DNA of 64,000 nt from Histoplasma ohiense (lineage: Eukaryota; Ascomycota; Eurotiomycetes; Onygenales; Ajellomycetaceae), in NCBI GenBank assembly GCA_017607445.1, contig JAEVHH010000006.1:2542001-2606000 (forward strand). The letters are read 5' to 3'. The position numbers were made by a program, and so were the translations under genes. Below, piece after piece: positions 44,807 through 56,802 of the stretch. The notes beneath the pieces were generated by a model. The model saw nothing but the letters and a program-made list of their open reading frames with translations. It was not told where the DNA came from and made no database searches. Each line of letters starts with the position of its first letter. The first letter of the stretch is position 1.

Positions 44807-46102
44807 ATGACCTCATTTCCTCCGCCACCAGTCGACTCGATCGGTATGTTAAATCATCACTCCATTGGCCGTTCGCGCGATAGCAGGTCAATTGTTTATA
44901 AGGGACCCCACGGCTAACAGAACGAATCCAACCGTCTAGACTGGAATGATGTCGGCTTCAAAGTCCGCGAAGGTATGGCTAATTCATTAGCCCAGCTGAA
45001 CCAGCACAACTGTCTCTCTAACAACAGCCCAACAGTCAACGGCCATGTCGAATCCCACTTCTCCCACTCCTCCAACCCTCAATGGAGCGCACCGCGCTTC
45101 GTCAAATCCCCTTACATCCCAATCCACGGCATGGCCCCAGGTCTAAACTACGGCCAACAAGCCTACGAAGGCATGAAAGCCTTCCGCCATGCCCCGTCCT
45201 CTGCCTCCCCTTCGGCACCCGGGCGCATAACCATCTTCCGCCCCCAGAAAAACGCTGTGCGCATGCAGCGCTCAGTCGAATTCATCTCCATTCCCCCAGT
45301 CCCCAAAGAGCACTTCCTCGAATGCGTCCGGCTCGCCGTCGCAGCTAATGCCGAATTCGTGCCCCCCCACTCCACCGGCGCCGCCATGTATATCCGGCCG
45401 CTTATCTTCGGCTCCTCCGCCCAACTCGGCCTGAACCCACCGGACGAATACACCTTTGCCGTTTTCGTCATGCCCACTGGCGTGTACCACGGCGTGCATG
45501 CGGTGGATGCGCTCATCCTGGAGGACTTTGACCGCTCCGCCCCCGACGGCACGGGCTCCGCCAAGGTTGGCGGCAACTATGCGCCTGTCCTCCGACATAG
45601 CGACCGTGCGCGCTCTGAGGGGTACGGAATCACTCTGCACCTGGATAGCAAGACGCGCACGGAGATCGATGAGTTCTCGACCTCCGCGTTCATCGGTGTT
45701 CGTAAGGACAAGGACACGGGAGCCGTTACTCTCGTGGTACCGGATAGCAAGAATGTGATTGATTCGGTGACGGCGTCGTCTGTCTGTGAGATCGGCTCGA
45801 AGATGTTTGGCTACAAGGTCGAGCGCCGGAGGGTGGCTTACGAGGAGCTTACCGAATTCGACGAGGTCATGGCTGCGGGTACGGCCGCGGCTCTTGTGCC
45901 CATTAAGAGCATTACGATGAGATCAAAGAATGACAAGTTCACTTATGAGGCGGGTGAGGGAGACGCGGGGGGTGAGATCTGTAGGAAACTGCTGAAGACG
46001 CTCAAGGGGATCCAGACCGGTGATATTTTGGATGAATTTGGCTGGCTGGTTGATATCGAACCTGTCCCTTCTGGATGGATGGAGGAGGCTGGGGGCAAGT
46101 AA
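44807..46102 (+). CDS. branched-chain amino acid aminotransferase (PLP fold type IV)
   Basis: Three exons, 44807-44843, 44940-44972 and 45036-46102, give 378 aa. The short exons encode MTSFPPPPVDSI and DWNDVGFKVRE. Motifs include YIPIHGMAPGLNYGQQAYEG, then FRPQKNAVRMQRS, MYIRPLIFGS, and GSAKVGGNYAPVLRH with the Lys that binds pyridoxal phosphate. GTAAALVPIKSI lies near the C-terminus. The enzyme transfers the amino group between Leu/Ile/Val and 2-oxoglutarate. There is no basic mitochondrial presequence, so a cytosolic isoform is likely. The uninterrupted frame that begins at 44975 starts inside the second intron, so its apparent start (MANSLAQL) is not used. Confidence 0.88.
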
Positions 46103-46925
46103 ATGAGGATGTTAATAATATACTTCCTCTTCTCGCAATTTCAGTCTACTTTGTTGCGTTCCGTCGGTGTGGCCTTGGGGGAATAAAAACACGGCGAAGT
46201 GGAAATTTTTGGTTACTCTTCTAACTACATCAAATTATGGGAATGGGGATGAACGAGATATGAAAAAAAAGAAAAGAAAAATTTTTTTTTCTAATTTGGA
46301 TAGCTACTTTAAGCAGTATTTGTTTTAGAACTATCTTGAACTATCTTGAGCTGGTTTCATTTAACTTATTTCTGTTTCTGAAAGCATCCATTAATCGAAC
46401 TGATTTTAACCTATCATGAAAGTTTAGTGTCATAGAAAACCAACCCATTTATTTGCAGAGGAACGTTATACACAAACAAATTCTGTGCTTGACACGGCAA
46501 ACAAACTGGAGCAGACTAATCAAACAATAAACATTTCTCCGAAACCACTCTCAATTAAACGTAATGTCCAACAATCACGCTGTACACTAACCAGCCCTAT
46601 TTCACCGATTGAAACACCATCGTATCATTCGCAGCACTTGAGAAAAGGAAGAATGCAAAAGAAAACGAAAGGGAGAGGGAGAGGGGGAGGGGAAATCAGC
46701 GACTCTAGATTTTGGCCCCACTAGTATGCTATCCGCAGTTGTGCTCCAGGCCATCTTTCAACACTAATTGCAACAATACAGAAAACCATTTGTTGAAAAA
46801 AAAAAAAAAAAAAAAAAAAATACCAAGTACAATTCCTGTCTGACGCACCTACGCCATCGCTAGATAAGAAAAGAATGAAAAGGGGGCTAGGGAAGAGAAA
46901 GAAAAAGAGGTCTTCGGAACGTCAA
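46103..46925. other. intergenic between convergent genes, low-complexity runs
   Basis: It holds a GGGAGA-rich stretch near 46670-46695 and a run of about 26 A at 46795-46820. No gene is recognised. Confidence 0.55.
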
Positions 46926-49900
46926 CTACATTAACCCGGTTTTGCGAAGGAAGTTAAGAGCCGTGAACCCTTTAGCGCCCCGCACGTTGTCATTCTCAGA
47001 GTCGCTTTTGGTACTGCTCTCATCCTCACCCTCATTCCGATGACGTAACAGTGATTTCAACGTGCTGCGTTGACCGTGGTGATGGTGAGGTCTCCCATTG
47101 GCGTTGGATGTTCTCAGGATGGAAGGGTTAGGCTGCGACAATGAGGGTGCTCCTAACCCACCCACTGCCACCGTAGGGGTCGTTGCATTGGCGGCAGTAT
47201 GAGTATTTTCTCCTGCTGATGCTCCATCGTCTGAATGCCACTGAGCATCCGTGACTGGCCAGTTTTTTTTGATGTTACGAAAAGGAGTGATCAACCTCGC
47301 CCTTGCTGAAGTTCCGGATGGAGGCAAAGACGGGTGCTTGCTTAGCATGCTTTTATCGGGGGTCTGATTGGAGTCGGATTCCGAGTCGCTATCGGAATCA
47401 GAACTACTTGAGTCCGATGATGTCATGCTTCCAGCTCCTTGATCTTTGAAGGGAGATTGTCCGTTGCGCTGTTCGGGTTCATTCGGGCCCTCTTGCTCTG
47501 GCGTGCTGGTATTCATTTTATTTGTCCCTAGTCCACGTTCTATTAGATGAGAGGAGTCGTGGTCTGGCCGATGGCGCTTAGAGTTTTTGGGTGAAGTGAC
47601 AGATTCCTGCTCTTGTATTTTTCGTTTCAGGCCATTTCCGTCTTTAGGTGTTTCTTCCTCTTCGACCGCCTTTCCCGAGGCTCCATCGCCCTTACTTGAT
47701 AATGAATTAGCTGCTTCAACAAAGTCTCCCGTGGAAGGAGATGAAGGGTACGCCAGGAGGTCCCTAGAAGTAGAAGTAGCTGAGGGCTCTTGGGCGCGGG
47801 GCTGCTGGTCTGGTGGGTCTTCCGGAAAGGCACCATCAAACCCAATTTGGTGTTGTGATTTGCTTTGCGACCCGTTTCTGGAGCCTGGCCGTTCGTTATA
47901 GTTCTTTCTAGATGTCCCATCCTCAACTTCTTCACGATGATGGCTTTCATGGCGACCTTCCCCTAAGGTGCTCTCATCAGGTTGGTCCTCTTCAGGATGA
48001 TTCCGAAGATTTTTCATGGCCATGTTCAACTTGTATTCGTACTTGGCTATCTTATATTCGGGCTCTCTCGGCTTGGCATAGTAAAGCTTCTCCGTAAGAC
48101 TTTTAATCTCTCGTAATAGTTCACAGTAATCTTCGCTCTTTCCCTGGAACCTAGCCTCCTCGATTTTCCTTTGCAGCTTACGATCGGTACGTATGTATTC
48201 AAGTGACTCTGGTGTCACTCTAGCTGAATCCACGGTGTTACCATTGCCGATTTTGACGGATGAGGCAGACGCGGGAGTGGACTGTATGTCAACGTTTGGC
48301 CCGTCTGCAAATGAAACCGAACGTCGGGCGGATGAATTTCCGGGTAAAAACTTCTGGGATGAACGGAGTACCGACAAACGAGGTGTATGCGGATCGCCTG
48401 AGCTGACTTTCTCGGCTTCTGTTTGCGCTTGGCTTGCTGGACGGGGTCGAGGAAACGCTGGAGTGGTCGACACACCCCTCTTAGAATTGCTGTTGGTATC
48501 GGCTACAGCTACAGGAACTAATTGGCTCATTGAACGACTTCTTGCGCGTTTCACTGGTGATGAGGTAATTCCCAGTCCAATCTCCTGTGAATCAGGTGGT
48601 CGACTAGGTGTCCTGTGGGATGGTCCCTCGGATTGTTTATCTGGGTCTTCTGTTAATTCACGAACGTTAGGATCATTTCGAGTCCGTAATTTGCGCGTAC
48701 TACTACTGCCCGGAGTCTGGAGTGTCTTGACTCGCGGACTGGAAGGCATTTTTGCTGCCTTCTGGGGAGTCGAAACTTTGGTGTTTTGTCGCACTCCAGA
48801 TGCAGGGGATCCAGTATCATCCGAGGGATCACTGTCTGAGATATCGGTGTAAATAGGATTACTATCCCTAGCATTCACATGCGCTAAAGGGGAGGCGTCG
48901 ACCTTTGGGCTCGAATCTTTCTTCGTGGATTTAATGCCATTTGAACCACTTGTTGCATTGCGATTTACTCCTCGGTGGCTTCCACCAACTAGCGAATTTT
49001 TTGAAGGGGGAGTTATAACTACTTGACAAACGTCGGTAGTCTGGGTCGATGCTTTGGGGGGGTCGACAATTTCAATATCGGAGTCAGGGATTAAGACAGT
49101 AGATTTCTTGTTTGGTGGTATTTTTGTGATAGAAGCTGAACCCTCAGCGGAATCTTTGTCGTTCCGAGGAGCCGTAATGGCCAATTTAAGTGCCATCGAT
49201 TTCCTTCCTGGGCCACGAATACTTGATTTCCTAGTCCCACGTCGAACACTTGACTGACTAGAGATAACAGCGTCGTAATCCTTCTCGATCTGACCAGTAG
49301 TATTGTCGCCTATATCGCTGTCAACTATGATTGCATTGTTCGGCCTGTCCCCGGTAGACGCAAGTAGGATTTTCTTATTGTCCTGAATTGTAAATTCATC
49401 AGCGCGACTGATATTGCGTCGTTGTCGTTTGGCAGGCTGAGGCCTCGCCGGATTCTGAAAATCCTCTTGGTCGATAGGCGGAATGGTAAAGATATCGCCT
49501 GCCTCCTCCACCTGTCTCTTATTGGGCATTGCAACTTTCGAGTTCATGTGGTTGGGCAGTGAGGACTGTGGCGTTGAATCCTGTGGTCCAGGCGAGCTGG
49601 TTTTCGGCGGTCCCTGTCGATCTAACTCTCGCGCTATTGCTTCATCTAAAAGGCCAATGTGAATTAACGCCTATTACTATCGAAAGGGGAAAATGATCAT
49701 AGTGTTCGCCTACCCTTACCAGTCATATATACCAATGCATCTTTTAGAGTGGTACCGTAAGCTATTTCCTCCTCCTGATTAGCCAGAATCGATTTGCCAA
49801 CTTCTAACGCAGTGCCTTCCTCATTGAGTAAATCTTCATCTAGAAACAGATCTTGCGTTAGCTGGAAATCGAAGCATCGCAGACACAAGGCGGATGAAAG

Positions 49901-50678
49901 TAGATGTGTAACATGCCTCGAATTTTGTCTGCAAAGGATATGAAGTTTCTAGATTTCTGTGGGTCTTCTATTAAAATTGGTGAGGCGTGGTAATGGTTAT
50001 CTTGTCTGCTGGATATTTCTTCGCCGGTCTCGCTCGGTCGAGGAGCATAGTCAGCCTCTGGAACCTTCGCCTGGTGCAATGGGCCGACGACTGGTCCGTC
50101 CGTGAACCTGAAAGCTGTGGAGCGAGGCTCGTGACGTGGTGAATCAGAAAATAGCGGTGGAAGGGGTCGCGCGTAATTGCTCGCTACAGCAGCCCAATCC
50201 TGCACCACAGACCCATACCGTCCCTGACGCCCAGGTTGTTGAATGACCCGTATAGCCCCTCTCTGATCCAAGCCGTCAGTAAGAGCCTTTCCGCTGTCCA
50301 CAAACACGTCTGCCACAGTCAATCCTATATCAAGGGCATCCTCCGCGTGCTTGTCATCCACGAGCTTCTTAATTTCGAGCGGACTACGGGGACAGGACAT
50401 GTGCGCGCCGTTAGCCAAAAACCATGTTCTCCCACTTAACTAGGATTTGCGATGAAGAAGCAGTCAACCCACCCAGCATCAGGTTTAAGAATCGCCCACT
50501 TGTTCTGTATCATATAGGCCAACCTCCCCAGGGTCACTTCCTCCGGGTTCCTCACCACCAGGAGGAAGTTGATGGAATTGCGACCGCCGTCAACTTCCGT
50601 AGTATCCGGCGTAGATTGTTGCCTAAGAGGCTCTGGAGGGAAGACCTTGACAGTTAAACGGAGGAGAACCATTGTCAC
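46926..50678 (-). CDS. Dnt1/Net1-like nucleolar protein (Cdc14-anchor family)
   Basis: Four minus-strand exons, 50473-50678, 49917-50383, 49720-49839 and 46926-49645, give 1170 aa with frame kept at every join. The first ~100 residues (VLLRLTVKVFPPEP, SINFLLVVRNPEEVTLGRLA, MIQNKWAILKPDAG, then LEIKKLVDDKHAEDALDIGL) match the ubiquitin-like N-terminal domain of fission yeast Dnt1 and budding yeast Net1/Tof2. Those proteins sit in the nucleolus and restrain Cdc14-type phosphatase or silence rDNA. The rest is long, disordered and rich in Ser, Pro, Lys and Asp, with SSSDSDSDSESDSN and many basic patches, as expected for a nucleolar scaffold. The second intron uses a GC donor. The ATG at 50672 is an alternative start. 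Confidence 0.8.
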
Positions 50679-51699
50679 AGCGCGGGTGAACCGTGGCCCC
50701 TCTGCTCAACTGTTGTCGCTTCGTTTGGCGCGGAGATTTGAATTTGCACGGAGGGTATTTTCAGAACGAAGTATGGTCTCAATGTGAGTTGCGCAAAGCC
50801 AACGAGGGCTCAGAGTGGGAGGATAGATCGTTTCTAGCATACGAATATCGAATGTGGTATAGGTAAAAGCTTGCTAGATGGATGGGAAAGCAACCGGTCC
50901 AGAACAGGGATTCGTGATGAGAGCTTCGATGTCGTGGAGGTGGGGGAGGAGAAATGAAAGAATGCTGCTTGGGGTAGGAAGAAGGAATCTGGAGATGACT
51001 GCCTTAATGAATGTAATTGAGACTGACGGCAGTGAATTGGGGAGAAAAGAAAGGTGGGTTGTGTTGGGTTGTGTTGTGTTGTGGCATGGTTTGCTTGTGC
51101 TCAAACTTTTAACCTTTCTAAGAGCACACGCGCGATTCCTCGTCTGCGCCAACCCCGGGTTGATTGAATGAATGATGAATGAACTAACCGAGCGTCGTCC
51201 TTGCCAGCAGCCAACATTATTGGAAATTGCAAAATGCAAGCATGCATCTGGGGTTAATCCCGAAATCAATCAGGAGTTCTATATATGTGGATTAATTTGC
51301 CTGCAACTAATCAGGTGAATGGAATGGATAGGACCTAAAGGGGGTACTACAATGCACATAAGACAGTTGAAATTTCCATTCTATCGATACAGAGAGTACA
51401 TGTTAATGAAACACAAGAGTAAACCTGTTTATGTTATCCAAAAATGTATATAAAAATGAAAATAAATAAATAAATAAATAAATAAAACGGTGAAAATTTT
51501 CCCATCAAAACCCCATATCCATACAATAAATCAAAACTCTTTGAAAAAAAAAAAAAAAAACCAAGAAGATATTTTTTTCTATCGAGAACAATAGCGCAGA
51601 GTTCGTAATAGCCGTATCATCGTCGTCGTAGTCATCAACAAATAAAAAGCAACAGCAACAACAATCCATCCCGCAACACCCTTGCCCTCCCTCCCCGCT
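50679..51699. other. intergenic, Dnt1-like promoter and IRE1 3' region
   Basis: No gene is recognised. An (AAAT)n run lies at about 51462-51484 and an A17-18 run near 51543-51560. Confidence 0.5.
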
Positions 51700-54600
51700 T
51701 CACGCAGGCGGCGTGAAGTAGCGCTTGAACCTCTCCACCTTCGTTAGGCCCAGTTGCAAAATGACCCAATGACAATTGATCAACAGGCTAGGGAATCGCA
51801 GAGCCCAGAATTGGAGATAGCCAACCGGTAACCCTCCAATGTTGGCTTTGAGATGTTCTGGCATATCGTTGTAATGGTTGCGTTTGTTTCGGAGAGCGCG
51901 CAAAAGGTCCAGCATCTTCGACCCGGTGTACTTTCGCTGTTTGCCGAGACTGTCTTTAAAGTCCTTCGGAAGCAGCTTGAGGAAGTCCATTTCCAATCCA
52001 ATGACGTCCGGGGCAACCGATTCAAGGCAGAGTAGATCTGCAGAGGGAGGATCGCGGGGTTCAAATTCGAAATGGTCAGATACATCGCAGAGGAAATTCA
52101 GACGGTCTGCGGGGGACCAGAAGAATGGGTGGAGCATTATGGTAGTAGCGTCAGGCCTTAGATATTGAATTTTGTCAGACTCGTTCAGTTGCTTGAAGTT
52201 TGGGCATTTTGCTATTATATTAAATTTTGGAAAACTCACCGACGGCGTGGATCCAGGGATAACATTTGCCTGATCAAATCATCCGCTTCGAAAGCGTAGT
52301 CTCCGAGTTTCTGCAAGTCATCTAAATTATGATACCCTTTGACAATATTCGCCTCACGCATGAATTTACCGTCTTTATCGAACGGATGACCCCCACGAGT
52401 CAGCACGTAGTAAAAGACACAGCCAAGGGAGAATATATCAATGGCACGTGTGGCCCTTCGGTTCGTCTGAGGGTCAACAACTGCAGGGTCTGAGGAGTCG
52501 ACACTCTGGTTGTCCCAGGTTGAACCGCTTGGAGCGGTTTGGTCGTCGTCAACAAGAAGCTCCGGAGCGCGCCAACCAGATGTCCCAGCGGCGTGTGCAG
52601 TAGTAGCTCTGAAGGAACTTTGATTATCTTCCAACTTTTTGCACAAGCCGAAGTCGGAAATAAGTAATCTGAGCGAACTCGAACCCGTTCGGGGCTTCGG
52701 TGCGGCCACAAGAATATTTTGGGGCTTCAAGTCACGATGGACTATTTTCAACGAGTGGAGATATCGAACTCCAGCGGTAATTTGCCACAGAACGTCTGGT
52801 ACGTCCAACCCTCCATTGACAAGACTGGGGTAATCAAGCGGCTTTTCCACCACGTCCTGTAATGAAGCAGGGCAGAGCTCCAGACCGATATAAAGAAACC
52901 CTGCAGTTTGCTCTCGACAGAAATATCGAATGACGTTTTTGTGGTCATCACTTTCCTGCAATAAGCCAACCTCGTGAGAGGCAATATCGTAAAATTCCAC
53001 CAACATCCGTTTTACCGCCACATCCCGGCCATCAAAGGATCCCTTGTAGACCACAGTGCCATGGCTGCCATGGCCTAAAACTTTATCTGTGTGAACCTTC
53101 AGTTGGCCGATTCTAATCGAGCCATCAATTTCTATCATCTCTGTTGAAATGGTCCTCGAAAGCTGTCGCTCGAGCCCTGGCCGCCTCGCAATCTCGGTGT
53201 GGTCATTATCGGACGGTGTCTCGGTGGATATTTTGCCATCTGCATCTTCGCTCTGTTTCTGGTTCTGGTTCTTCTTGCCACGCTTGTGCGCCACGCCACC
53301 CCGTCTTCCACGGCGAGCTTTTTTCTTTGTTTTCTCTGGCGTCTGAAGGAGATTTAGCTCTTCAACATCGTCATTCTTGTCATCATTATTATCAGGGTCC
53401 TGTATCCTGACCCTCGGTGTGGATGGAATATCCTCACTTGAATTCCGTGATTTCAATCGTGGCGTAACATCACCGTCCTGGTCGAGGGTTGGGACGGTGA
53501 TGTTGACAGTAACGCCAGGGTCAAGTGAAGATGGCACCCCATCCGTACCAAACTCCGACGGGAGAGTCGGCGTTGAAGTGATTATTGGCGTAGAGGGTGT
53601 GGTGGACAGAGGTTTCCCATTGATAGAAATGACATTTTTAAGATCGAGTTTCTGTTTCGCAAGCTCCTGTAAATTGTGGGAGTTCAGGTAAAGAAAGGTT
53701 CCAAAAGTAAGGAGACAGAGGGTAACCACGACATCAACGACGTTGTCCCACCCTTTTTGAATAAGGACACCCGGTCTAATGGTGGGTTGGGGAGGCGATT
53801 TGGGTGATACTCTTGCAATATCTCGAGGGGTATCGTTCGATAAATCTGCTGGGGGGCCAGATATACTAGGAATAGTCCGCTGATACTTGCCTGAAGGCTC
53901 ATTGAGAGAGTGGACGCCAGCCAGAGCAGCCCTTTGTTGGGCAAGGCTATGGCTCATCAAAGGTTTCTCGTTCATGAGGTAGTCCTTCTCATAGCATTCG
54001 GCTTGCCTTGCACGTCCTGTGACCAATGGATATGAAGCTTCCGACATTGCATACCAGCCGCCATTTTCGGTACAGTTTACGAACACACGGGACTCTCGAT
54101 CTTCTGGCGTATTAACGCCAAAGCTGTCATCTGGAGGGTTACGTGGCTGGGAAAGGAGAACTAGGGACGTATCGGGCGAGTCAGTGCGAGCAGGGCGTGC
54201 AACATCGAAAACACGCGCCACGGGAGAAGTAAATCGTTGGGTGTAACGACGTCCGTCTACTTTTGAATGGTCGAACCCAAAGATAACACCGTCGTGCATA
54301 CTGTAAATGTGTCGTTCGTCCATTGTTCGGAAATATTGACTTTGGAGGTCAACGTCCCGATTGTTCGGGCCCCATTCAGAATATTTGATGGTGCAAATAA
54401 GATTTCCAGTTTCTGTATTTTGGACAGTTACTATGTACTCGAGTCGGCCAAGGGTGAGCGTGCCATTTTTGGTCTCACACTCCTCGTCATCGAGAGCCTC
54501 TAGGTCATTGACACGTCGACAACTTTGTTCTGTTGCGGCAGCAGAGCCTCGAGAACTGAAGACGCGAAGAATAGTGCCGGTGCGAGCATCTACAGTATAG

Positions 54601-55253
54601 AGGGTCGTTTCTTTTCTGGCAGTATATGTAACGGGAGGGTCGGTTCCGGAATAAGGAGTCTCGTCAACGAGAGCCTTCACGGTCAAACCCAATTTCTGAA
54701 GGCCGCCATTGGGGGCCTGGTTGTAGATGTAAAGGTCGCCATCCCGGCTGGGCTCTACGATCCAAATAAAATCGTCCTCCGGCTGCGCATCGGAAAAACC
54801 GGACCGATAGGACTGGTGATAGATTGTTTCCACCATCGGGCTGCTTGGAACCTCGAGTGCCCAACGCGGGGCGCCTGTCTTTCGATCCCTCGCGTGGATA
54901 GTTCCATCGACGGTCGCCAAGAGGACAAAGTCCTCAACCTCCCAATCCTGTAAGGACCGCGCTTGGAGCTGCGGACCCGGGCCAGCGTTTGAGTTGAGCC
55001 GGGCAGGAGGTGCTCGAACGGCGGGGTTGGGGGCCGCCAGAGCAACAGTTTCTATGGCGCTCGCATCGTTGGTGTTTGCGAGTGAGTGTGCTTGAGTGTG
55101 TGATTGACGGGGGGAATTGTTTCCGATATAAGCTTGTAGAGGTTCGAAGTTGTGGGCAAGAGGCTGCTGCTGCTGAGCGGCCCAGAGCGGGAGAAGGAGG
55201 AGGGCAATGCCGGTGGGAAGAGCAGAGCGGGCACCAGGCAGCCGCCAGACCAT
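51700..55253 (-). CDS. ireA: IRE1, ER stress-sensor kinase/endoribonuclease
   Basis: Two minus-strand exons, 52240-55253 and 51700-52156, with an 83-nt intron give 1156 aa. A signal peptide (GIALLLLPLWAA) leads into a lumenal beta-propeller-like domain (LLATVDGTIHARDRKTGAPRW, FGFDHSK). The membrane segment VVDVVVTLCLLTFGTFLYL is at about residue 500. The kinase has VLGHGSHGTVVYKG, Lys in VAVKRMLVEF, VHRDLKPQN and ISDFGLCKK. The RNase (KEN) domain has FFWSPADRLNFLCDVSDHFE and RNKRNHYNDMPEH. On unfolded-protein stress, IRE1 oligomerises and cleaves HAC1/hacA mRNA to start the unfolded-protein response. All catalytic motifs are intact. The intron falls in the kinase-RNase boundary (LDPRR|PDATT). 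Confidence 0.95.
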
Positions 55254-56802
55254 GGTGGAGACCTACGATGCGGGCAATCGTAGGTCAGAATGTTCCCTGA
55301 GTGATTGAGGCCGCAGATGATCCGCAAAGCCCGTAGGTGACATTAGAGAGTGGTTTCAGCGTCCCACTCCAGGAGAGGGAGCGTGAGCTGGAAGAGGGAG
55401 TGACGGAAGAGGGAGTGACGGAAGAGGGCTACAGAGGATCAGCAGAGCTGGGAGAGGAGTGAGGAGTGTAAGTGAATGAAGGAGACGAAGGTGGATAGAG
55501 GACGAGATGGGAGAAACGGGATAGATGATAAAATGGATCGACGGAGGGAGGATGGAACAAATGGAACAAGTTGCGTGCAAGCAACCGGGCCCCGCTGACT
55601 CAGCAGTCCCCTAACCACTGGCTGGCGAAACCTTCGTCCGGGGCGAAGGGCTTGGCGCAACCCTGGAAGGGCCGCCGCCTAGGCCCAACCACCCCAAAGG
55701 ACTGCTGTTCCCAAGGTTCCACGTCCACGACCGCCGGGGAAAGTTCTCGATTTCACCACTTGCCAGGAAATCAATATATTGGTTTGACTGAGCAAATTGA
55801 AATCTCTCTGTAACATACACGTATATGCAAGCTGTACAGTACATGCATGTAGTTACGGTACATTCTATTTCTGTTTGTCTTGTTCCTCGCTCCTCTTCCA
55901 TGTGCAATAGCATCTGCCAATTCACGTCCAGATTATTCTATTAAAAGAATTGTCAGCCCAACCTTAGAATCTGTTCATGATGGTATTATTCTGTACTGCA
56001 TTGTTTACGCCTCTCAAGACCGGAATCATGTCTATTGGTTTCCTGTTCTTTGCTTCTCCAGCCCCTTGAAAGCAATTCTCGGTACGGCGGGGAGTAAGGA
56101 GTACCCCGTAAACGGTTCCTCGTTATAGTCTACGCACATCAATTGATATCCCTTCTCCCGTGGTTGGACGGCCACACTCATTGGAACAAGGCAGCATGTT
56201 CGGGGACGGATGAGAAACTCGGGTTCATCGTTTTTGCATCTTGCCATATTGCACAAACTCTATAACCTCCATCGCCCTCAACGTTCCCAAGCCCAGACAT
56301 ATACGTGTTATAGTAAAAATACATGTAAGGACGCAATTTTACAAAGTTCATTCCGATGACAATGTCTTATTATGCACTTATTATTGACGCAATCTTGCGG
56401 GGTCACTGAAGTTGAGTTAAGGGTATACCAGAAGCACTGACTTCGCTTAGGTTGGCTAATGACGACAAAGCAGCAGCACCCAACTTGACAATGAACTTTT
56501 GAAGTGCCCTTAGGCCCTCCCCCCCAATAATATACAAATATATATACTATGAGTATTAGTTTTAAAAATAAACCAGTGTTGCGTTGTGTTGTTCTCTGAG
56601 TTGGAACGCAAAAAGCCCCACTTAAATTGCACAATATTGCTTCCTCAGCTAGTTGAGCAGAGACATTGTTGAAGCAACATCTTATAAGTCCCTGAACATT
56701 CGTCTATTAGAAGGAGAGTAACGTGATATGCTTGTTTATTTTGAGTGTTGGGAACAATCATCAATGTCTTCTTATTTGCTATAACTCGGAAAGGTTCGCC
56801 AT
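55254..56802. promoter_or_regulatory. IRE1 upstream region and CCT2 3' region
   Basis: No gene is recognised in 1.5 kb. GCTGACTCAGC, a perfect 11-bp palindrome containing TGACTCA, is at 55594-55604, a typical bZIP (Gcn4/CpcA or AP-1) site about 340 bp upstream of the IRE1 start. An ATG at 55327 opens a 91-codon frame overlapping the IRE1 start in another frame. Whether it lies in the transcript is unknown. Confidence 0.5.

Noticed and set aside
44975..45035. Aminotransferase starting at MANSLAQL (44975)
   Set aside because: This segment is an intron with a GTATGG donor, a CTCTAAC branch site and an ACAG acceptor; splicing supplies the conserved DWNDVGFKVRE N-terminus.
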